In this document: in pieces, positions 10,915 through 21,730 of the stretch
Layout of the letters: the number at the start of each line of letters is the position of its first letter
How positions within the stretch are numbered: position 1 is the first letter of the stretch
NCBI RefSeq assembly: GCF_949987515.2
Contig: NC_082685.1
Location: 30,024,168-30,088,167, forward strand
Direction of reading: 5' to 3'
Length of the DNA: 64,000 bases
Source: Delphinus delphis
Lineage: Eukaryota > Chordata > Mammalia > Artiodactyla > Delphinidae
Position numbers and translations under genes: made by a program
Notes under the pieces: generated by a model
Told to the model about the DNA's origin: nothing
Seen by the model: only the letters and a program-made list of their open reading frames with translations
Database searches by the model: none

Positions 10915-10987
10915 TATCCAGGTCCGGCAGAAGGCCGATGCTTTCCGAAAAGTCAGGCCTGAGTTTGGGCACTTGTCACTTGGCCAC
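10915..10987 (-). other. TENM2: Inferred 5' untranslated part of the TENM2 first coding exon
   Basis: On the minus strand a plausible acceptor (GATGTTTTTAG|GTGGCC, with a pyrimidine-rich run upstream) ends at 10988. That would make the exon 10987-10689, with 73 bases before the ATG. No ATG occurs in these 73 bases. The frame of the TENM2 ATG stays open back to the putative acceptor: it would read W-P-S-D-K-C-P-N before reaching the Met. The acceptor is inferred. The exon could instead extend further 5' if a promoter lies close by, but the upstream sequence is AT-rich and has no CpG island. Confidence 0.6.
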
Positions 10988-11015
10988 CTAAAAACATCAC
11001 AGGAGAAAAACCCAG
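10988..11015 (-). other. TENM2: Candidate splice acceptor 5' of the TENM2 start codon
   Basis: Reading on the minus strand, a T/C-rich stretch (GGGTTTTTCTCCTGTGATG) is followed by TTTTTAG at 10994-10988. This would join an upstream non-coding exon to the coding exon. The match to consensus is reasonable but not decisive, and no partner donor was identified in the window. Confidence 0.55.
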
Positions 11016-12689
11016 ATTGTGATCCTAAGAAATGTTGCTTTCAGTTCTGACTCACGCCCTGACTCAGATAAAAACACAAGAAGGCAAATTTCGTCAGCGC
11101 TGCATCATTTCTTCTGCAAACGCTTAATGTATACTTAAACAATCAGCCTTAATAGAAGAACTCGACACAGTAAATTAATTCTCTTGCTGTTTAATTGAAT
11201 AGATTTGGGGAAAAAAGTAATAGCAAAATAACTCATCTTTTGATTTTCTATATGTGCAAAGATGGCATGATAAGTCTGTCACTCTAATGCAAGATCTTAC
11301 TGCAAAGTGGTTCAAAGCAAATCTGATTTTATTCCACTTTAATTACACTCTGTTTTTGCTATCGAAGGACTGGGGAAAAACAAATACCAAAATTAAATAA
11401 ATAAAAATAAAAGAAAGGCGTATGCGGCGTAAATATATGCTGGTGATGCTTTAGTAATGGTACCAGGTCACATTCGACTAACATAAAATTTGCCTGGCTG
11501 CGTCTGGAGAGTAATAATGTAAGGCATTCTTGACATGCAATCTTCCTCTGATTTCTTTAATGAGCCTTCAGGAAACTCCTCATCTGTTTTCTCTTCTTCG
11601 CAAATCTGTATCTTGGACACACCTGGTCTCTTCTTTCCCCTAGTCACCTACCTACAGGACATCACCTTGCTCACAGAGGTCTAACTGGCACAACCCTGTG
11701 ACCATCAACCTAAGCCTACCCATACTGTCCTTTTCATGGCTAGGAGATCCACTGTGGCAAAGAAAAACGGGGAAGAGCACTGAACACAGTAGGTAAGCTG
11801 ATGCAAAGAAGCCTTTCCAACATATGACCTGGCAACCAGGGAGCCCCACAGCCTGCTGCTTAACACCCCGGGCCTGGAAATATACACAAACATCATTCAG
11901 AAAACACTAGCCTTCTACCTAGCAAACAAGATCAAAACACTTAGATGCCACTAAGTTCCAAGTGATAGGCTCTTAGTGATTTCACTGGCCATGCAAAATA
12001 GCCTGGACCATAGGGAAGGGCCTAGACAGAAGAGGAAAATATAAATTTTCATTAAAATGGCAAATACAACCCAGAGCCAGTGTAATGATTTTTCTCTAGG
12101 CTACCGTTGCTCACTGCCTCCTCAATATGTCAGGAAATACTTGGGGAGCAGATCTGTAGTTTGGAACCCCTCTGCTCTTCTTTGGTTATTTACCACGCTG
12201 TAGTGGGATGCCTGTGTATACCAAAGGACTAGCTTGGATGCACAGCAATGTGGATGGCATCTGCACCAAGACAGTGGAAGCCAAGTTATCCCTTCCTTGT
12301 CCTTTCATACCAAGAGGTCCTTCTGGATCTCATGAACCCTCCCTAATATAGAGTATCAAACTGCCTGTAATTGTGAACACCTCTGTTTGACAATTGGCAA
12401 TGAAAAAGAGGGTATACCTGTTGTAAACAACAAGCACAGTTGTGCTGTTGCCACAGTCACTTATAAAAAGTTTAATTCTCAGTTTCTTGGCGCCTACAGT
12501 TCCTGACTTAGGAAGCAGAGAAGCATCTTTGAGAGTCACCAGTCAAGACCCCAGAGGACACAGTCAATGTCAGCGTGGAAGTTTTTGCTGCTGCAGAGTG
12601 AATTCAAGTGTCTTAACATTAAAGCAATTTCTAGATGTCCAAAAACCTCTCCCTTAATTCCCAATGTGTGATCTCAACATTTTAGAATC
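11016..12689. other. Unique sequence upstream of the TENM2 coding exon
   Basis: No repeat family was recognised. About 11080-11340 is AT-rich and non-repetitive, with homeodomain-like TTAATT and TTTAATTGAAT motifs next to a conserved exon. It could be conserved intronic sequence, which needs an alignment to judge. Confidence 0.4.
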
Positions 12690-12935
12690 CATATTACAGG
12701 CTGGTTAAGAGCATGGCTACTGGAGTCTTGTTGGATGCCAATCCCATCATGGCCACTGAGAAGTCAGAGCCCTTGTAAAATTACTCCTGGCCTTCAAACT
12801 CCATTTCTCAAACAGTGAAAGTGGAAAATAATAGTATTTATTGCATAGAGTGTTTATAAAAATTAAAGTAGATACTGTGGTAAAGCTCTCAATATGCTGC
12901 CTAACAACATGGTAGGGACTCTATAAGAAGTGTTT
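12690..12935 (+). repeat. MIR SINE, sense strand
   Basis: MIR-like order: GGTTAAGAGCATGGCTACTG, GGATGCCAATCCCATCATGG, CCATTTCTCAAACAGTGAAA, AATAATAGTATTTATTGCAT and GTGTTTATAAAAATTAAAG. It is diverged but nearly complete. Confidence 0.75.
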
Positions 12936-13739
12936 TTTTTTTTCTCCTCTGAATGATTAAAAACAATTTTTTGTCTTAGGTAAGTAGTTGCAAATTTGCA
13001 TAAGGCAGAGGGTAGAGATGATCACATGAGTCCCTGAAACTCAAACTTCTAATGATAGATATCAATACCTGAACAACACACAGATAAAGGAAGACCTTTA
13101 GCACCTACCGAGGATGTGTAAGAATGTGTGCGCCAATAATGAGGAGCCACAAGTGTTTTTTAGGGGATTTGGCTGTTTTTAATGGATTTTATCATTTTCT
13201 TCTCTTCTGCTGCACTTTGAGTTTTTTCTTTTTAATGTTTGCAGTGTTCCTAACTCATGAAATCCTATCTCCTCTAATTTGCATCATGCTTTGGAAAGTG
13301 CGCTGACTTTCTACATGTGTATGTATGTGATTTTATTTTACACATATTTTTTTTAAATCATGCTCTAAGAGGGAGCCTAAAGGCTTATAACCTATTTATA
13401 AAGTACAAGAAATTTAGTGTCCGGACATTTTGACTTCTAATTTGGTTGCCTAGTGATCTTTTCCCACTAAACTCCTCTTTCTTAGCTATGCCCTTGATAG
13501 TTCAGTTTGTCAGTAATGTCACCTCCAGATAAATGATAGACATTTATATAAAATGAGGTAAGAAAATGACAAATCTTAGCCAGGAAAGCTAATTTCTTAG
13601 GAAACCGAGCAGAGTGCACAGACAGTCGGACTGTAGACATTTTGCACTTTGCCTACTATTTAACTATTAATTTCCAATATAAAAAAAGACAAAACAGAAG
13701 AATTTATATTAAAATCTGGGTCTTGAGCATATCATGAAA
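12936..13739. other. Unique sequence, nothing recognised
   Basis: No exon or repeat family was supported. Short T runs occur at about 12931-12942 and 13348-13356. Confidence 0.5.
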
Positions 13740-16700
13740 AATCGGGCAGTCTAGAAATGCCCACTTCCAAAAAGATGGAATAAATGTACTTTTACCTATT
13801 TCTCCCATGAGGTACAGCTAAAGACCCTGTATAATATATATGAAACAACCATAAGAAGAATCTGAAAGGTGGGAGTAAGAGGTCGACTAACTAGTGCCCT
13901 CAGGACTCAAGGAACAATACTGTGGTGAGTTTCTGATATTTCTTTTGGCCCTATATATCTCAGACTTGGAGCTAAAGACACTGGCAACCCAGACACAGCA
14001 ATAGACCCCGACAACAAAAGTTCCAACGAAAGTTTGCTTCCTCTAGCCAAAGGACTATGAAAGGGGCAGCCTAACAAGAGAGGAAACATTTAGATACTAA
14101 CCATCTCACTCCAGCCAAACAACATAGAAAATTCAGTAGCCCTACTCCTACTTTCACCAGCAAAAGCCAAGTGCGGAGCCTAGATTTCCATGCTGCTGAG
14201 GAAGCGACAAGGCATCCCAACCCCAAACAGTGGTTTCAGAGAAGACTAAGAAGGAAGCTAGACATTCATGCTTTTCAGGAAGTCATGAGCCCATCCTTTC
14301 CTCAGAGAGAGCTTGGCCTTCCACTCCCACTGGGTGGTAATAAGGTGCCACTCTCCTCTGCTGGGGTGGTATAGGAGGAGGACTAGTGGAGACTCAGGAC
14401 TTTCATTATCACCCAGTGGAAATGAGTCCTTCTGCCCATGGTTGGTGGCTGTTGGTATCAGTAGACATCATGCGGGGAGGAGTAATGAGGCACTCCTATC
14501 CCTACCATTGAGGGAGGTATCAGTGGAGGTCTAGTGGGGAACCAGAACTCCCAACTCCTCCCCTCTCCCAGCTCCTAATGAGGAACTATCTGCCCTTGGG
14601 TTTTGGCAAAGACTGAGTAGGGAACCTGAACTTTTATGTCAAACTAGCAATAATGAGGTGGAATCCTTCATCTAACACAGCAGTGTCAGGGGAAACCAAC
14701 TATAATAGAAGGTTTAAAATAAGTCATAGATTCTCATAATACCCCAAATGTCCAAACTTCAGAAAAAAACAAAAACCTGTCACTCCAAGCACTAGAAAGG
14801 TTTCAAACTGAATGAAAAGAGTTTAATCAATAGATGCCAACAATGAGAGGACAAAGATGTTAGAACTATTTGACACAGATTTTAAAATAGCCATCATTAA
14901 ATGCCTCAATAGCAATTATGGACACACTTTTAAAAAATGGAAAATAGAAAGTCTCATTAAAAAAACAAAATCTTAGCAAACAAACAGAAGATATAAAGAA
15001 GACTCCGATGGAAATTTTAGAAGTGAAAATTAACATAACTAAAATAAAAAACCTTAATAGATGGGTTCAAGAGAAGAATGAAGAGACAGAAAAAATGATG
15101 AGGGAACTTGAACACTGAAAAATGGAAATTACCCACTCTATACAGTAGATTAACAAATAGACTAAAGAAGAAAAAATGAACAGAGCCTGAAGGATGTGGA
15201 ATGATAGCAAAAGACTTAATGTTTATGCTGTCAGAGTCCCAGAGGAAAAGAAGATGAAAGAGGGGCTGAGAAAGTGCTAAAATAGCAACTGGATGCATCC
15301 AAATTTGCCCAACACATAAAGCTACGCATTCAAGATGCTGAACAAACCCCAAACAGAATAACTCCAAATGCATCCATTTTAAGATATATCACAGTTAAAC
15401 TTCTGAAAACTTAAGACAAAGAAAATCTTGAAAGCCGTGAAAGAAGAATGACACCTTACCTATAGGGGAAAGCAATCTGAATGAAAGGAGATTTCTCATC
15501 ATACCATGGAGGCCAGAAAGAAATGGCACAACATTTTTCAAATGCTGAGAGAAAGGAAGTTTCAACACAGAAAACTAGATCCAGTGAAAATATGCTTCTA
15601 GAATGAAGGAGAAAACATGACATTCTCAGATGGAGGAAAACTAAGAGAAATTATGACCAGCAGACTTATTCTAAATAAATTGCTAAAGAGGTAGTTCTCT
15701 AAAACAGAAAGAAAACAATAAAGTAATAAATCTTGGAAATAGTGAAAGAAGAAATAAGAAAAAAAGAAAATACGTGGCTAGCAAAAATATTAGTAAAGAC
15801 AACAGACATTCTCCTTTTGAGTTTTCCAAATTATTTTTAATGGCTGAAGTAAAAATTATAACACTGTCTGATGAGGTTCTAAATATATGTAGAGGGCACA
15901 TTTAAGAAATATTATAAATGAGGAGGGTAAAAAGATATAAAGGGAGGTAGGGTTTCCACAATTTACTCTAACTGGTAAAATGGTGAAATCAGTAAACTGT
16001 GATAAGATATGTAGGCATAATGTAACAACTAAAAAAGCTATACAAAGAAATGCACTCAAAAACACTATAGATAAATCAAAATGGAGTTCAAAAAATGTTC
16101 AATAACCACCAGGAAAGAAGGAAGAAAAAGAAAGAAATGAAAACTAGAGAGAACAAGAGAACAAATAGAAAACAAAGTGTAAAATGTCAGACTTAGGACC
16201 TAAAATAGCAATAATTACGTTAAATGGAAGCGGTCTAAATACATGAATTAAAAAATAGAGATCTTCAGAGTGAATTTAAAAATATGACCCAACTCTATTC
16301 TGTCAACAAGAAAGTAACTTTAAATATAACAATGTAGACATGTTGAGAGTAAAACAAAGGAAAAAGATATATAATGCAAACATTGATAAAAAGAAAGCAG
16401 GAGTGACTATATGAATATTAGATAAAGTGGACTTCATAGGAAAGAAAATTATCAGAGACAGAGAGGAGCATTATATGATGATGAAAGGACCAATCCTCCA
16501 AAACGAAGTAGCAATTCTAAATATGTATGTACCAAAAAAAAAAAAAAAAAGCTGCAAAATATATTAAGCCAAAAATAACAGAATTGAAAGGAAAAATAAA
16601 TAATCCATAATTACAGTGGAGATTTCAATGCTGGAGTTTCAACAACTGATAAAACAACTAGACAGAAAATCAAGACGGGTACAGAATCAAAACACCATCA

Positions 16701-17618
16701 ACCAACAAGACCTACTCAATACTTACAGAATATTCCTCCCAACAACAGAAAATTGTATATTTTTAAGATTGTATATTGTATATTTTTGTATATTTTTAAA
16801 ATTGTATATTTTTAAAATTTTTAAGAAAATTGTATATCCTTTTTAAATTCTATATCAAGACAGGACATAGCCTGGATCATAAAACAAACCTCAAAAGTTT
16901 TGGAAGAACTGAATTCATACAGAGTATGTTCTCTTACCACAATGGAATCAAACTGAATCAGTAACAGAAAGTTGAGAAGGAAATCTCTATAAACATTTGA
17001 AAACTAAACAGCACTTTTTCTAAATAATTCATGGGTAAAAGAAGTAGTCTCATGCAAGATCAAAATATATATTAAAGTAAAGGAAAACGGATATATAACA
17101 TATCAAAATTTGTGAGAAACTGCTAAAGCAGTGTTGACAGAGAAATTTACAGAGCTAAACACATTCACTGGAAAATAAGAAAAGTCTCAAACCAATAATC
17201 CAACTTCTAGATTCTAGAAAAAGAAGGAAAAAGAAAAAAAAAAACCTCAAAGTAAAAAGAAGGAAGGGAATAATAAAGAACCACATTAAATAAAACTGTA
17301 CACATAAAAACAATATAGAAAGGCAATGAAACAGGTTGTTTCTTTGAAAAAAAATCAATAAAATTGACAAACTTCTGGCAAGAGTGACAAAGTAAAAAGG
17401 AAGATACATGAGATATCACTAGAGACCTTGATGGCATAAACAAGATTCTTAGAGAATAATTCAAAGAAATCTACAAAAGTAAATTTGACAACAAAGATGA
17501 AATGGAGCAACAACTCAAAATCCTAAGAATATCACAAGTCACCTAAAACGAAATAGATCATTTGACTCACCTTGTGACTAACAAGAAAATTTAATTTGTG
17601 ATTTTAAAGCTCACACAC
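13740..17618 (+). mobile_element. Ancient L1M LINE, 5' half (5' UTR, ORF1, start of ORF2)
   Basis: This is the left part of a nearly full-length, heavily decayed L1. About 13760-14800 resembles the L1M 5' end (AAAAGATGGAATAAATGTAC, TGAGGTACAGCTAAAGACCC, GGCCCTATATATCTCAGAC). About 14820-15720 resembles ORF1 (TCAATAGATGCCAACAATGA, GAAGATATAAAGAAGACTCC, ACCATGGAGGCCAGAAAG, CATTCTCAGATGGAGGAAAA). From about 16200 the ORF2 endonuclease region begins (AATTACGTTAAATGGAAGCG, matching the conserved NVNGLN-type codons), continuing to AAAAATCAATAAAATTGAC near 17347. All frames are broken by stops and indels. An A-run lies at 16534-16550. Its right part continues at 18583 after a younger insertion. Confidence 0.88.
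17606..17618 (+). repeat. Left target-site duplication of the nested L1
   Basis: AAAGCTCACACAC pairs with AAAGCTCTCACACACAC at 18566-18582 beyond the poly(A) tail. The copies differ by CT/AC slippage. Removing the insert rejoins ancient L1M ORF2 sequence on both sides. Confidence 0.8.
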
Positions 17619-18565
17619 TATACAGACTGCCAACAAACACATGAAAAAATGCTTAACATCATTAATCATTAGAGAAATGCAAATCAAAACTACAATGAGA
17701 TATCATCTCACACCAGTCAGAATGGCCATCATCAAAAAATCTACAAACAATAAATGCTGAAGAGGGTGTGGAGAAAAGGGAACACTCTTGCACTGCTGGT
17801 GGGAATGTGAATTGGTACAGCCACTATCGAGAACAGTATGGAGATTCCTTAAAAAACTAAAATTAGAACTACCATACGACCCAGCAATCCCACTACTGGG
17901 CATATACCCTGAGAAAACCATAATTCAAAAAGAGTCATGTACCAAAATGTTCATTGCAGCTCTATTTACAATAGCCAGGAGATGGAAACAACCTAAGTGT
18001 CCATCAACAGATGAATGGATAAAGAAGATGTGGCACATATATACAATGAAATATTACTCAGCCATAAAAAGAAATGAAATTGAGCTATTTATAATGAGGT
18101 GGATGGACCTAGAGTCTGTCATACAGAGTGAAGTAAGTCAGAAAGAGAAAGACAAATACCGTATGCTAACACATATATATGGAATTTAAGAAAAAAAAAA
18201 TGTCATGAAGAACCTAGGGGTAAGACAGGAATAAAGACACAGACCTAGTAGAGAATGGACTTGAGGATATGGGGAGGGGGAAGGGTAAGCTGGGACAAAG
18301 TGAGAGAGTGGCATAGACATATATACGCTACCAAACGTAAAATAGCTAGCTAGTGGGAAGCCGCCGCATAGCACAGGGAGATCAGCTTGGTGCTTTGTGA
18401 CCACCTAGAGGGGTGGGATAGGGAGGGTGGGAGGGAGACGCAAGAGGGAAGAGATATGGGAACATATGTATATGTACAACTGATTCACTTTGTTATAAAG
18501 CAGAGACTAACACACCATGGTAAAGCAATTATACTCCAATAAAGATGTAAAAAAAAAAAAAAAAA
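17619..18565 (+). mobile_element. Younger 5'-truncated L1 nested in the ancient L1M
   Basis: This 3' L1 fragment of about 950 bp is far less diverged than its host. An open frame at 17788-18189 encodes 133 residues of the ORF2p C-terminal region, with hallmark runs [32 protein letters not shown] and YYSAIKRNEIE. It is followed by a 3' UTR with G-rich polypurine (GGGGAGGGGGAAGGG near 18271), GCATAGCACAGGGAGATCAG, an AATAAA signal at 18538-18543 and a poly(A) tail to about 18568. It cannot move because it lacks the endonuclease and most of the reverse transcriptase. The flanking duplications are 17606-17618 and 18566-18582. Confidence 0.93.
17788..18189 (+). pseudogene. L1 ORF2p C-terminal fragment
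   Basis: The 133-codon open frame inside the younger L1 covers only the C-terminal region of ORF2p (the full protein has roughly 1,270-1,280 residues). It contains the conserved block ending in QKEKDKYRMLTHIYGI and then the natural stop. It lacks endonuclease and polymerase catalytic residues. The frame is open because the copy is young; there is no sign that it is expressed as a protein. Confidence 0.9.
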
Positions 18566-18582
18566 AAAGCTCTCACACACAC

Positions 18583-20660
18583 AAAATCTCAGACCCAGAT
18601 GATTTCACTGGAGAATTCCATCAAATGTTTAAAGAAGAATTAGCACCAATTCTATAAAATCTCTCCCAGAAAACAGAAGAAGAGGAAGCACTTTATAATT
18701 CATTTTATGAAGTTACTTACACTGATACCATAACCAGACAAAGACAGTACCAAAAAACAAACTAAAGACCAATATTTTCCATGAATATAGATGCATAAAT
18801 TCTCATATTAGCAAGTATAAGTCAACAATATATAAAAAATAATTATACATCTTGACCACATAGGGTTTTTTCTGGGTTTGCAAGGATGGCTCAGTATTTT
18901 AAAACCAATCAATGTAATCCACCATATTAACAAGCTAAAGAAGAAAAATCAATAAATGTACAAAAAGCATCTGGCAAAAATCTACATCTACTCATGATAA
19001 AAACTCTGGAAAAAAAATAGTAGAGGGAACTTCCTCAACTTGGTAAAGAGTATCAAAAAAAACAAACAAAAAACCCCTACAGCTAACATTATACTTAATG
19101 GTGACAGACTAAACACTTTTCCCTAAGGATGGGAATGAGGCATGGACGTCTGCTCCCATCACATTACTCAACACAGTGTTAGAAATTCTAGTCCACACAA
19201 TAACACAAGAAAGGCAAACAAAATGCATACAGAGCAGAAAGAAGACATACAACTGTCTCTCTTTATAAATGACATGGTGGTCTATGTAGAGAATCCTAAG
19301 AAAACTTGCGGAACTAACATAAGTGAGTTCAGTAAGATTATAGGATACAAGATAAAACATGTAAAAATCAACTGCATTTCAGCATACTAGCAAAGAACAC
19401 ATGGATGCCAGAATCCAAAGTACAATGCTATTTATAATTTTCAAAAAAACCCAGAAACACTTAGATGTAAATCTAACAAAATGTGTACAGAAATGGTAAG
19501 CTGAAAATGATACAACACTAATGAAAGAAATTAAAAATCTAAATGAATGAAGAGCTATAATTTGTTTATAAATTAGAAGAATCATCATAGTAAAAATACT
19601 AATTTTCCCCAAATTGATATATAGATTGAAATTTGTATCAAATTCCAGCAAAACTTTTTATAGACACAGACAAGATTATTCTAAAGTTTACATAGAAAAG
19701 GCGGAGGAACTCAAACAGCTGAAACAATTTTTAAAAAGTAAGAAGCAAGTGGGAGAAATCATTCTACCCCATTTTAAGACTTATTATAAAAAGATGTTTG
19801 ACATCATAAGCCATTAGAGAAATGCAAATTAAAATCACAATGAGATATTATTACAGAATTGTAAGAATGACAGAATGACTAAAATTTAAAAAAAAATAGT
19901 GACAACACTAAATACTGACAAGAATATAGAAAAACCCTCACACACTGCTGGCCTAGATTTAAAATGACACAGCCACTTTGGAAAACAGTTGAGCAGTTTT
20001 TAAAAACACTAAATGTGAACTGCCATACAACCCAGTACTCGCCCTGCTGGGCACTTACTTATTCCAGAGAAATAAAAACTTGTGTTCACACAAAAACCTA
20101 CATACAAATGTTTATAGCAGAACGTTTATTCATAAGAGCCCCAAACTGGAAACAACCCAGATGTCCTTCAATGGGTGACTGGTTAAACAAAATGCTGGTG
20201 CACCCCTGACAGGAAATACTACTCTGTAATAAAAAGGAATGAACTACTGATATAAAGTAAAATCAGGGTGACTCTCCAGAGAATAAGGCTAAGTGAAAAC
20301 AGCCGATTCCAAAGGTCATCTACTGTATGCTCCATTTATATACTATTCTTGAAATGACAAAATTATAGAAATGAGAACAGACTAATGGCTGCCAGGGAGT
20401 AAGGAAAGGATGAAGGTGTGAGGAAAATGAGTATCGCTGTCAAAGGTCAACATGAGGAATCCATGCTGATGACGATGTTCTGTATCTTGGCCGTATCAAT
20501 GTCAAAATCCTGGTTGCGATGTCAGACTACAGTTATGCAGGATGTTGCTACTGGTGGAAGTTGACTAAAGGTACCACAGATGTCTCTATGTTACCTCCTG
20601 AAATAGTACATGATTCTGCTTATGGTTACATGGTTATAAGAGCTTAATTGAAAAAATTCT
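18583..20660 (+). mobile_element. Ancient L1M LINE, 3' half (reverse transcriptase to 3' UTR)
   Basis: The host L1 resumes at AGACCCAGATGATTTCACTG, an ORF2 block. It then shows AATCAATGTAATCCACCATA (18905-18924), GAGGCATGGACGTCTGCTCC, AATGACATGGTGGTCTATGT (the region that normally codes for the FADD-type polymerase motif, here altered) and CCCCAAATTGATATATAGAT. The ORF2 C-terminal region at about 19800-20250 includes a frame with WKQPRCPSMGDWLNKM. The 3' UTR at about 20250-20660 has phrases like AGTTATGCAGGATGTTGCTA. With the 5' half it makes about 5.9 kb of L1 excluding the insert, close to full length. Confidence 0.87.
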
Positions 20661-20730
20661 AATCAGACAAACCAGCAAACCATCATGAAAACAAATGCCT
20701 AATTTGGGAGGTCAATTTTAAACTGAGTTA

Positions 20731-20861
20731 CAGGGACTTCCCTGGCAGCCCAGTGGTTAAGGCTCCATGCTCCCAATGCAGGGCACACAGGTTCAATCCC
20801 TGGTTGGGGAACTAAGGTCCCACATACTGCACAGTGTGACTAAATAAATAAATAAATAAAT
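20731..20861 (+). mobile_element. Older tRNA-derived SINE of the cetartiodactyl CHR group
   Basis: It begins GGGACTTCCCTGGCAGCCCA and continues GTGGTTAAGGCTCCATGCTC, a B box GGTTCAATCCC, TGGTTGGGGAACTAAGGTCC and an AATA-repeat tail. This resembles the older CHR type shared more widely among whales, hippos and ruminants. It sits about 70 bases past the L1 3' end. No clear duplication was found. Confidence 0.82.
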
Positions 20862-20899
20862 GTCTTGTTAAGAAAAACAACTGGGTACTATGCTCCGAA

Positions 20900-20915
20900 T
20901 TATTATTATTATCAT

Positions 20916-20953
<38 letters not shown>
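20900..20953 (+). repeat. Compound trinucleotide microsatellite (ATT)n-(TAG)n
   Basis: About four ATT units are followed, after a short break, by about 12 TAG units (20916-20953). It lies just downstream of the old SINE tail. Confidence 0.95.
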
Positions 20954-21699
20954 TCTTACCTCTCCTTTTGATTTTAGACAGTCTGCTTCACTTATTTGAA
21001 ACCCCTGCTTGGCCAATATAGGTCACTATATTTGTGAATTTTGGTACAAAGGAAAAAGAAACAATTTTGTGGCCCCTGGAAAGGATCACAAAGAGCCAGT
21101 TACAAGATAAGAAGCAGCATCTGCCAACATACTTTTCTCCTTAAGGAAATTCTAAAATAATAAGATATTAATCTTAATTTGAATATGGCTAAATATCCAT
21201 CCTTTACCTAATAAAATGCATGTATTACCTCCTATGGACAAGCACTCTGCCTAGTTGTCCTTGACCGTGAAGGTCAACAATTCATGTGGGGAAATGCAAG
21301 TTTAGAGACTGATTTTAAAAAGTAATTAAAATTTCCTTGAAGCAGGAGGAAAGATGGTAACCAAAATTATAAATCTTTTCCCTGAGCCTCTGCCTTTTCC
21401 GGCACTGAAAAACGGCCATCACTGGATGGCAATGCTCCTGCCAGCTCGTTACTGCTATGCTGAGGTTTTATTCTGTTACATTCCTCATTCCCTCCCTTGA
21501 AGAGTGTTCACACTGCTTTTTTCATCAGTTGCCTAAGTGGGTTCCATCACTTTAGCAGAAGAGACTACAGAGATCTTGCCTGCAAGCCTTTGTCTAATTA
21601 ACTAATCCTATGAGCTGTAACACTGTTCACTATTAACTTTTCAGATTATCCGACTACTTTAGGGGGTTGATTTGTTAATCACTGACAGCCCATCTGAGA

Positions 21700-21730
<31 letters not shown>

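Noticed and set aside
10766..10972. Overlapping minus-strand frame across the TENM2 exon as an upstream ORF
   Set aside because: It lacks an ATG at its left end (begins with GTG) and is only the shifted frame of a conserved exon.
15017..15373. 118-codon minus-strand frame rich in Phe and Leu
   Set aside because: It is antisense to decayed L1 ORF1 sequence; A-rich L1 sense strand gives Phe-rich antisense frames by composition.
17788..18189. 133-codon open frame as a cellular gene
   Set aside because: It is the C-terminal end of L1 ORF2p within a truncated L1 with poly(A) tail and flanking duplication.
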